A stretch of 14,127 bases of DNA from Prevotellaceae bacterium UBA4372 (lineage in GTDB: Bacteria > Bacteroidota > Bacteroidia > Bacteroidales > Bacteroidaceae): the NCBI GenBank assembly GCA_002391275.1, contig DGSC01000062.1, positions 1 through 14,127 of the forward strand, in the 5' to 3' direction. The position numbers and the translations under genes were made by a program. Of the stretch, positions 1 through 5,759 are shown one piece after another (position 1 is the stretch's first letter; every line of letters begins with the position of its first letter). The notes under the pieces were generated by a model. That model was not told the origin of the DNA, searched no databases, and saw nothing but the letters and a program-made list of their open reading frames with translations.

Positions 1-541
1 CACCTTCATGAAGGCTCACGGCGGCAAAATCGGTAACAGCATCGTTGAGCTCGACAAGCTCGACGTAGCCCTCGGCGTTGAGGAGATGGCCAAGAAGAAC
101 GGCGTAGAGCTCGTGCTGGCTGAGGACAGCGTATGCTCTACCGGTTACGACTTCGCTAACTTCGTCCAGAAGCCAGGCGCCCAGATCAAGACCTTCCCCT
201 CCAACGCTATCGAGGATGGTTGGGACGGCCTCGACGTAGGTCCCAAGAGCCAGGCTAAGTTCGCCAAGGCTATCGAAGGTGCCAAGACCATCCTGTGGAA
301 CGGTCCTGCCGGCTGCTTCGAATGCGACGACTTCTGTGCTGGTAGCCGTGCTGTAGGCGACGCCGTAGCCAAGGCAACAGCTGAAGGTGCTTTCTCGCTC
401 ATCGGTGGTGGCGACAGCGTGGCTTGCGTCCACAAGTTCGGTCTCGAGGACAAGGTAAGCTACATCAGCACTGGCGGTGGCGCTCTGCTCGAAGCCATCG
501 AAGGCAAAGTGCTCCCCGGAGTAGCTGCCATCAAGGGATAA
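1..541 (+). CDS. pgk: Phosphoglycerate kinase, C-terminal part (5' end outside window)
   Basis: Phosphoglycerate kinase interconverts 1,3-bisphosphoglycerate + ADP and 3-phosphoglycerate + ATP in cytoplasmic glycolysis. The reading frame is open from base 2 to the TAA at 539-541, about 179 residues, so a little under half of the usual ~400-residue enzyme is present: mainly the C-terminal nucleotide-binding domain. Diagnostic segments are the WNGPAGCFE stretch (residues ~97-105 of the visible part), then GGGDSVACVHKFG and the near-C-terminal YISTGGGALLE followed by LPGV, the standard PGK ending. The ATG at 8-10 is internal, because the family sequence continues upstream in frame (T-F-M-K-A). 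Codon use is strongly biased (AAG for Lys, C-ending codons), as expected of a highly expressed gene. A terminator follows at 704-739. I am very sure of the family; the true start lies outside the window. Confidence 0.97.
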   Translation, partial: TFMKAHGGKIGNSIVELDKLDVALGVEEMAKKNGVELVLAEDSVCSTGYDFANFVQKPGAQIKTFPSNAIEDGWDGLDVGPKSQAKFAKAIEGAKTILWNGPAGCFECDDFCAGSRAVGDAVAKATAEGAFSLIGGGDSVACVHKFGLEDKVSYISTGGGALLEAIEGKVLPGVAAIKG

Positions 542-545
542 GAAC

Positions 546-625
546 GAGTTGACAAGTTATTAAGTTGACGAGTTGACGAGTTGACAAGTTGACAAGTTGA
601 TAAGTTGACAAGTTGACGAGTTGAT
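546..625. repeat. Tandem array of ten 8-bp units, (A/G)AGTTGAC
   Basis: Directly after the pgk stop there are ten contiguous 8-base units: GAGTTGAC, AAGTTATT (degenerate), AAGTTGAC, GAGTTGAC, GAGTTGAC, AAGTTGAC, AAGTTGAT, AAGTTGAC, AAGTTGAC, GAGTTGAT. Variation is mostly A/G at position 1 and C/T at position 8. The array lies between the pgk stop and its terminator, so it should be transcribed in the pgk 3' UTR. It has no coding potential that I can see and is not self-complementary. Arrays of this kind are prone to copy-number change by slippage. Function unknown. Confidence 0.9.
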
Positions 626-703
626 TGATTAATTGGATTGTGCGGAGAAGATTCTTTTCTGCTTCAGATAGCAGGAATTCTTCAAGCAACAAACTACAAT
701 AAA

Positions 704-739
704 AAAAGAGGGCAGTCGCCTGCGTGACTGCCCTCTTTT
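704..739 (+). terminator. Strong intrinsic terminator after pgk
   Basis: Perfect 14-bp inverted repeat: AAAAGAGGGCAGTC (704-717) pairs with GACTGCCCTCTTTT (726-739) around an 8-base loop. The A-tract before and T-tract after mean it could terminate transcription from either side. It ends the pgk transcript and insulates the solute-binding-protein gene that starts at 802. Confidence 0.9.
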
Positions 740-801
740 ATTCAAGAGTTATCAATTTCGTAACGGTTTCTCAGGTTACATAAAAAGCTGAAGCTATCTG
801 C

Positions 802-1842
802 ATGAAGTCTACCATAAAATCCATCAATAACTTTGAGCCTTGGTATAAAAGCCATCCCTACCTTTTGGCTGCAGGCATACTTGCTGCTGTGGCCATCCTT
901 GTGGGTGTGAGTCTGTCCCTGCCTCGACACAAAGAAGTGCAGATATCTCCCAAAGAGCAAGCACGTCTTGATTCAGCCGCCCTGCATGTAGCACTCATGC
1001 CTGTCGTTGATTGTTTGCCTTTTTATATTGCAGAGAAAACAGGAGTGTACAACCGTTTAGGTTTGGATATACGCATTCATACCTATCAAGCACAGCTCGA
1101 CATTGATACAGCGTTAGCCAACAAACGAGTACTGTTTGCATACAGCGACCTTGCGAGGGTTATTATGTTGCAGCAGGACAGCACCGATCTAAAGGTGATA
1201 GCTGCCATCGAAGGTGGATTGGACCTGATAACAGCCCGGAGAGGGCGCATCAGACAGCTGGATCAATTGAAAGAGAAAATGGTGGCCGTGAGCCGACATA
1301 GCATCACTGATTATTGGAGCGATCGGCTGACGGACTCTGCACAGATAGAACGCGCCATAATTTTTCGCCCACAAATTAATAATGTACGCATCCGTACGGA
1401 TATGCTTTGCAATGGAACTATGGATGCAGCTTTCCTGCCTGAACCGTATGCCAGCGAGGCTCGCATACGTGGCAATAAAAGCATACTTAACACCAGAAGC
1501 CTCAATCCAACACTCACGGCTTTCGTCATTCAGGACTCGGTTCTTAACGACCAAACGCGAAAGCAACAGGTGGAAAAGCTACTGGAAGGATACACAATTG
1601 TTGTTGACGAAATAAACAAAAATACCGCCATGCAGGATTCTCTACGCTCTTTCCTGCATTCCGTTTGCCTTGCCCCAGACTCTTTAGTCAATTCTATTTA
1701 CAATCAGCTTCCAAAACTAAAGAAACCTTTGGCTGCCAAAGAAGCCGACCTCGAAGTTGCTTTGCAATGGCTCAAAGGCCGCAACCAAGTGAAAAAGGGA
1801 TTCAGCAGCGACTCTCTGATAACAACAGCATTTATTAAATAA
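802..1842 (+). CDS. Membrane-anchored NMT1/THI5-like (SsuA/ThiY-type) solute-binding protein
   Basis: A 346-residue protein. After a short basic N-terminus there is one hydrophobic segment at residues ~20-40 (HPYLLAAGILAAVAILVGVS) with no lipobox and no clear cleavage site, so it is probably anchored to the inner membrane facing the periplasm. From residue ~61 it resembles ABC-transporter substrate-binding proteins of the NMT1/THI5 family: the segment LPFYIAEKTGVYNRLGLDIRI (residues 72-92) matches their N-terminal signature, and DAAFLPEPYASEA fits the usual hinge/lobe-2 strand. That family binds taurine, sulfonates, nitrate or thiamine precursors; the ligand here cannot be read from sequence. 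No permease or ATPase gene is next to it, which is unusual for a transporter component. It stands alone between the pgk terminator and a convergent gene. The first ATG of the frame is used; no strong ribosome site is visible. Confidence 0.75.
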   Translation: MKSTIKSINNFEPWYKSHPYLLAAGILAAVAILVGVSLSLPRHKEVQISPKEQARLDSAALHVALMPVVDCLPFYIAEKTGVYNRLGLDIRIHTYQAQLDIDTALANKRVLFAYSDLARVIMLQQDSTDLKVIAAIEGGLDLITARRGRIRQLDQLKEKMVAVSRHSITDYWSDRLTDSAQIERAIIFRPQINNVRIRTDMLCNGTMDAAFLPEPYASEARIRGNKSILNTRSLNPTLTAFVIQDSVLNDQTRKQQVEKLLEGYTIVVDEINKNTAMQDSLRSFLHSVCLAPDSLVNSIYNQLPKLKKPLAAKEADLEVALQWLKGRNQVKKGFSSDSLITTAFIK

Positions 1843-1925
1843 ATGTATAAAGCAGCCAATATCTTTTTCAAGGAAAGAGGTTTTATGACAGACTGCTTTT
1901 TCTATAGGCCTAAACGGTTCCTTTT

Positions 1926-1971
1926 ATAGGCTTTCGTGCAGATAGGCTCAACCTTCACAAAAAAGCCTATC
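1926..1971. terminator. Inverted repeats between convergent genes, possible weak terminator
   Basis: GATAGGCT (1941-1948) can pair with AGCCTATC (1964-1971) across a 15-base loop. Alternatively ATAGGCTTT (1926-1934) pairs with AAAGCCTAT (1962-1970). The two forms are mutually exclusive. The repeat touches the stop codon of the minus-strand PLD gene (1970-1972) and lies 84 bases after the solute-binding-protein stop, a sensible place for a shared terminator. The T-tracts are short, so confidence is low. Confidence 0.35.
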
Positions 1972-3379
1972 AGAAAAATCCCCTGAACAAAGAAAAAAAG
2001 TGACCGGTGAATCGGTGGCCGAAATTGAAGCGGGTAAAATAGTCCTGCGCTTGAAAACGTATGCATTGGCCCTTATCCTGCTCAAAGATATGCTGCAGCT
2101 GCCGGGTCGTGGGAACGTCAAGAATGAAGCTATTCACTTCGTAGTCGAAAAGGAAACTGCGGGCATCCATGTTTGTACTACCTATTGTGCAGAATCGGCC
2201 ATCTATCATCATCACTTTTGAATGATGGAAACCCGTCTGGTTGTAATAGACCTCAGCACCATGCTTTGCCAGATTCTTCATCTCCAAAGCAACAACATCT
2301 GGTGTAATAGGCACATCGCTTTTTGCAGAAACCATGATTTCAAGACGGACTCCACGCTTCAAAGCCCGACGCATTGCACGGCGAACACTCTTCACGTTAA
2401 CTGGATAGGGATTAACAATCTGTATGTGTTCCTTCGCAGCATCAATGGCAGCCACGTAAGCACGCCTCATGTTTTTGGATGCCTTATGCGGCCGACGGTC
2501 AACGACACCAATAACCTTACAACCTGCCGTCGACGTCAAATCACGCTGAAGCTGAAACTCGTCGGCTGGACGAGCTATAGAAATCACCTTCGACGCCGAA
2601 GCTTCGCATCCATCACTTTTCACCAATGACGACGGTAAGCAATAGCGCTCGTCGAGCAGTACCTCACCAGTCTGTTGCCACCACATACGAGCAAATATCT
2701 TTTCATACTCAGCCACGACATCACCCGTTAGCTCCATGTGAATGTCGCGCCACTCTCCATACTCTGGACGCCCATGAATATAATAGTCGGCAACGTTCAT
2801 GCCTCCGGCATAACAAACAGAGCCATCAATCACAACAATTTTACGATGATCCCTATGATAAGCATGATTAATCCAGGGGAAACGTATAGGATCGAACTCT
2901 TCTATTTGAATGCCCATCTTACGGATCTCACGTAAATGCTTATTCTTAAGTGGAGAATCATTGCTACTATTTCCAAAACTGTCGTACATAGCACGGACTT
3001 CAACGCCCTCTTGCGCCTTCTTGCCAAGCAAATCAAAAAGTGCATTACCTATACTATCGTTGCGGAAATTGAAATATTCAAGATGAATATAACGTTTAGC
3101 TTGCCTAATAGCCGAGAACATGGCCTCAAACTTATCCCGCCCGGTGTGCATTAAAACAACACTATTGTTCGAAGAAAAATTCACGCCTAACTGAGCCTCC
3201 AATGCTTGCCTCACTATCTGGTCAGACGAGACAGAACCGGAATTTTCCCGAAACGGTGTATGGGCCCAAGAATAATCCTCTTTCTCTGAGGCCTGAATGC
3301 TCAGCGGCCATAGGAAAAGGACACTTAATATTAATATAAAAGCCAGACCGGCTGGCATTAATCTTCGCTTTGAATTCAT
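1970..3379 (-). CDS. Cardiolipin synthase-like phospholipase D-superfamily protein with N-terminal signal/anchor
   Basis: A 469-residue protein with the two HxKxxxxD motifs that define the phospholipase D superfamily: H178-R-K180...D185 (HRKIVVID) and H386-S-K388...D393 (HSKVMMID), each followed by a GG.N or GS.N turn (AGGMNVADYY, IGSTNMDARS). Motif spacing and the EYFNFRND segment (~101-108) resemble cardiolipin synthases, which condense two phosphatidylglycerols into cardiolipin and glycerol at the membrane. Typical ClsA proteins start with two transmembrane helices. Here there is one hydrophobic stretch (~10-28) ending in IQAS, which looks like a signal peptide or single anchor, so a periplasmic location is possible. 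The C-terminus is basic and Phe-rich (FFSLFRGFF) and may help membrane contact. The gene has a good promoter at 3473-3504 and is divergent from the MaoC-like gene. A secreted phospholipase D or nuclease is the alternative. Confidence 0.85.
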   Translation of the reverse strand: MNSKRRLMPAGLAFILILSVLFLWPLSIQASEKEDYSWAHTPFRENSGSVSSDQIVRQALEAQLGVNFSSNNSVVLMHTGRDKFEAMFSAIRQAKRYIHLEYFNFRNDSIGNALFDLLGKKAQEGVEVRAMYDSFGNSSNDSPLKNKHLREIRKMGIQIEEFDPIRFPWINHAYHRDHRKIVVIDGSVCYAGGMNVADYYIHGRPEYGEWRDIHMELTGDVVAEYEKIFARMWWQQTGEVLLDERYCLPSSLVKSDGCEASASKVISIARPADEFQLQRDLTSTAGCKVIGVVDRRPHKASKNMRRAYVAAIDAAKEHIQIVNPYPVNVKSVRRAMRRALKRGVRLEIMVSAKSDVPITPDVVALEMKNLAKHGAEVYYNQTGFHHSKVMMIDGRFCTIGSTNMDARSFLFDYEVNSFILDVPTTRQLQHIFEQDKGQCIRFQAQDYFTRFNFGHRFTGHFFSLFRGFF

Positions 3380-3472
3380 GAATGCTTAATCACACAACTC
3401 GGCGAATCAATGACACCTTACAGATGCCGCTCTTAACCCACCTCAAGAAGCCTAAATGGCCATTTCGGGATG

Positions 3473-3504
3473 CAAAATTAAACGATTTTAACCGCCCCTA
3501 CAAG
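3473..3504 (-). promoter_or_regulatory. Bacteroidota-type promoter for the PLD/cardiolipin synthase gene
   Basis: Read on the minus strand, TAATTTTG (3480-3473) matches the Bacteroidota -7 box TAnnTTTG exactly. Twenty bases upstream is CTTG (3504-3501), which contains the TTG core of the -33 box. The predicted start near 3468 gives a leader of roughly 90 bases before the ATG at 3379. Confidence 0.65.
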
Positions 3505-3537
3505 TTTTATAGCAAAAAAGCTTCAAAGATTACGCTG

Positions 3538-3562
3538 TTTAGACTAAAAAATTGTATTTTTG
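3538..3562 (+). promoter_or_regulatory. Promoter -7 box with adjacent palindrome, upstream of the MaoC-like gene
   Basis: TATTTTTG (3555-3562) matches the -7 consensus TAnnTTTG and lies 62 bases before the ATG at 3625. No good -33 box is found at the usual spacing. Just upstream is a perfect palindrome with one central base, TTTAGACTAAA (3538-3548). It falls in the spacer where a repressor or activator could act; that role is conjecture. Confidence 0.55.
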
Positions 3563-3624
3563 CAGCGCTATATAGCAAGCAAAAACAATTTTAAAGTATT
3601 ATCTTCCTTTTCTCAAAATACACC

Positions 3625-4095
3625 ATGAGCCCTATTGTCATTAATAACTACGAGGATTTTGAGCAGCTCCTCGGTAAGGAAATCGGTACTTCAGACTATG
3701 TCGAAGTAACACAAGCGCGTATTAACATGTTTGCCGATGCCACTCTTGACCATCAGTGGATACATGTCGATGAAGAACGATGCCGCACAGAAAGTCCCTT
3801 TCATCAGACTATTGGCCATGGCTACCTCACCCTCTCTCTTTTACCGTACCTTTGGGGACAAATCATTCAGGTAAACAACCTCGAACGACTTGTCAACTAT
3901 GGCATGGACAAAATGAAGTTCGGACAGCCTGTGCTTTCTGGTCAAAGCGTACGAATGACTACGTGGATGGAGGCATTAGCCAACCTTCGTGGCGCCATAC
4001 GTATGAGCATACGTTTCAAGATTGAAATTAAGGAAACAGGCAAGACCGCCCTCGAAGGCGTAGCAACGTTCATCTATTTTTTCAAGAAAAACTGA
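3625..4095 (+). CDS. MaoC-like hot-dog dehydratase (enoyl-CoA/ACP hydratase type)
   Basis: A 156-residue single hot-dog-fold protein. Residues 37-49 (ADATLDHQWIHVD) and 64-70 (GHGYLTL) form the MaoC / (R)-specific enoyl-CoA hydratase signature. D42 and H47 sit where the catalytic Asp/His pair of the hydratase 2 family is found, and H65 in GHG matches the conserved His-Gly turn. Such enzymes hydrate trans-2-enoyl thioesters or dehydrate 3-hydroxyacyl thioesters in the cytoplasm. The acyl group and carrier (CoA or ACP) cannot be told from sequence. The length is that of stand-alone MaoC proteins. It has a promoter box 62 bases upstream and is followed 44 bases later by guaD on the same strand, so it probably heads an operon, although no metabolic link to the two following genes is obvious. 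No signal sequence. Confidence 0.87.
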   Translation: MSPIVINNYEDFEQLLGKEIGTSDYVEVTQARINMFADATLDHQWIHVDEERCRTESPFHQTIGHGYLTLSLLPYLWGQIIQVNNLERLVNYGMDKMKFGQPVLSGQSVRMTTWMEALANLRGAIRMSIRFKIEIKETGKTALEGVATFIYFFKKN

Positions 4096-4139
4096 TTCGC
4101 TCAAATCCATATCCCTTTAAACGACCCTAATTAAACTAT

Positions 4140-4607
4140 ATGACAAAAGAAGAACTTATGCGCCGAGCCATCTCCCTGGCTGTCGAGAACGTAGCCAATG
4201 GCGGAGGACCCTTTGGAGCTGTCATTGCACGTGATGGCGAGATTGTGGCAGAAGGCGTCAACCGAGTCACCCCTAACCACGACCCCACAGCACATGCTGA
4301 AGTGTCTGCCATCCGTGCTGCATGCGCCAAGCTGCAAACCTTCGACCTCACCGGCTACGAGATCTATACCTCATGCGAACCTTGTCCCATGTGCCTCGGA
4401 GCCATTTATTGGGCTCACCTCGATCGCATCTATTATGGTGCCAACCAACACGATGCCGCAGAGATTGACTTCGACGATGTCTTCATCTATAAGGAACTTG
4501 CCGTTCCCGTCGAAGAACGACAGAAGCAGATGCTACGACTACTGCCAACAGAAGCACTCGCCGCATTCAATGCTTGGCGAGAGAAAGATGACAAAGTGGC
4601 CTATTGA
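4140..4607 (+). CDS. guaD: Guanine deaminase (cytidine-deaminase fold)
   Basis: A 155-residue zinc-dependent deaminase. The zinc site is H52-A-E54 (TAHAE) plus PCPMC with C82 and C85; E54 is the proton-shuttling residue. The sequence closely follows the Bacillus subtilis GuaD type as I remember it: GGPFGAVI, NDPTAHAE-like HDPTAHAE, YTSCEPCPMCLGAIYWA, then a FDDVFIYKE segment and a C-terminal tyrosine. These last two features separate guanine deaminases of this fold from TadA tRNA adenosine deaminases. It would convert guanine to xanthine and ammonia in purine salvage or degradation. TadA or another nucleoside deaminase is the alternative. It lies 44 bases after the MaoC-like gene and 44 bases before the dapA start, same strand, consistent with one transcript. 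Confidence 0.87.
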   Translation: MTKEELMRRAISLAVENVANGGGPFGAVIARDGEIVAEGVNRVTPNHDPTAHAEVSAIRAACAKLQTFDLTGYEIYTSCEPCPMCLGAIYWAHLDRIYYGANQHDAAEIDFDDVFIYKELAVPVEERQKQMLRLLPTEALAAFNAWREKDDKVAY

Positions 4608-4651
4608 GCAGCGCTCTCTTAACCGATCCGAACCGCTACACAAAACACCGC

Positions 4652-5545
4652 ATGGCACAAAATAAATTCAAAGGACTGGGCATTGCCCTGATCACACCCT
4701 TTCGCGCCGATGGTACTATAGACGAGGAAGCCTTAGTGCGCCTCGTGGAATACCAGATTAAGAATGGCGCTGACTTCCTCTGCATCATGGGAACGACAGC
4801 AGAGACACCAACACTCACCCGCGACGAGAAGAGCTATCTTCGCCAACTGCTCGTACAGCGCGTGGCAGGGCGCGTACCTCTGCTCATGGGATGTGGCGGC
4901 AATTGCACGAGGGCCGTCATCGACGAACTGCAATCTACCGACTGGACAGGCATTGACGGCGTGCTCTCCGTGTGCCCCATGTACAACAAACCTTCGCAAG
5001 AAGGATTGTATCAACATTTCAGTGCCATAGCTAAGGCTTCTCCTGTGCCCGTAGTGTTGTACAATGTGCCTGGACGAACAGGAGTGAACATGACAGCCGA
5101 GACCACTCTTCGGCTTGCCCGCGACCACGAGAACATCGTCGCCATCAAGGAAGCCAGCGGCAACATAACTCAGATGGACGACATCATCAAGAACAAGCCC
5201 GAAGGCTTCGACGTCATCTCGGGTGACGACGGCATCACTTTCCCCTTGATCACGTTGGGGGCTGTAGGTGTTATCTCAGTCATTGGCAACGCCCTCCCTC
5301 GCGAGTTCTCACGCATGGTACGTCTGGCATTAAACGGCGACTATTCCTCCGCCCTACACATCCACCACAAATTCACAGAACTATTCAAGCTCCTGTTCGT
5401 GGACGGTAATCCTGCTGGCGTCAAGGCCATGCTCCATGCCATGGGCATGATTGAGAACCAGCTACGCCTTCCTCTCGTACCGACACGTTTAACAACAATG
5501 GAAAAGATCTCAGATATTTTGCAAGAGCTCAATATCAAATATTGA
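4652..5545 (+). CDS. dapA: 4-hydroxy-tetrahydrodipicolinate synthase
   Basis: A 297-residue class I aldolase-fold (TIM-barrel) enzyme that condenses pyruvate with aspartate semialdehyde, the first committed step to diaminopimelate (peptidoglycan) and lysine. Visible catalytic residues are the Schiff-base lysine K166 (VAIKEASGN), Y137 and R142 (YNVPGRTGV), T48-T49 (GTTAE) and Y111 (PMYNKP), all equivalent to the E. coli DapA set. The usual GTTGE motif reads GTTAE here (Ala at 50), a mild oddity. The ATG at 4652 (MAQNKFKGLG) is chosen. The frame is open back to a TTG at 4604 overlapping the guaD stop, but the 16 extra residues do not resemble DapA. It is the last gene of the probable maoC-guaD-dapA operon; the strong hairpin at 5704-5742 follows. 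Related aldolases (N-acetylneuraminate lyase) are unlikely given the YNVPGRTG motif. Confidence 0.94.
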   Translation: MAQNKFKGLGIALITPFRADGTIDEEALVRLVEYQIKNGADFLCIMGTTAETPTLTRDEKSYLRQLLVQRVAGRVPLLMGCGGNCTRAVIDELQSTDWTGIDGVLSVCPMYNKPSQEGLYQHFSAIAKASPVPVVLYNVPGRTGVNMTAETTLRLARDHENIVAIKEASGNITQMDDIIKNKPEGFDVISGDDGITFPLITLGAVGVISVIGNALPREFSRMVRLALNGDYSSALHIHHKFTELFKLLFVDGNPAGVKAMLHAMGMIENQLRLPLVPTRLTTMEKISDILQELNIKY

Positions 5546-5703
5546 TTATCCGCATCATTTCTTTTTGTCAATCCATTTTATTCTACCAGTTATTTCTGAA
5601 TCGTAAATATTCGTTTCTGCTCTTTATTCTTTACCTGTAATCAGCAATCTTAAGAATAGCGAACAGAGCTTTCAGCCTATAGACATTATTCTATAAAGCC
5701 AAG

Positions 5704-5742
5704 GCCCCACCGAGTGCACTGACACTCGGTGGGGCTTTTTTT
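5704..5742 (+). terminator. Strong intrinsic terminator after dapA
   Basis: Perfect 13-bp stem: GCCCCACCGAGTG (5704-5716) pairs with CACTCGGTGGGGC (5723-5735) around a 6-base loop, followed by a run of seven T (5736-5742). It lies about 160 bases after dapA and 18 bases beyond the stop of the convergent CotH-like gene. On the minus strand the bases after the hairpin are not a T-run, so termination there would be weaker. The rest of the 5546-5759 gap shows nothing I can assign. Confidence 0.9.
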
Positions 5743-5759
5743 ATTTCAGCTTTCACAGC

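Noticed and set aside
1849..1901. Hairpin AAAGCAG/CTGCTTT plus T-run after the solute-binding-protein gene
   Set aside because: Only seven pairs across a 37-base loop; too weak to call a terminator.
3382..3594. 70-codon plus-strand ORF in the gap between the PLD and MaoC-like genes
   Set aside because: It overlaps both divergent promoter boxes and has no family resemblance or start signal.
4604..4651. TTG start for dapA overlapping the guaD stop
   Set aside because: The 16 extra residues do not look like DapA; the ATG at 4652 gives the family N-terminus.
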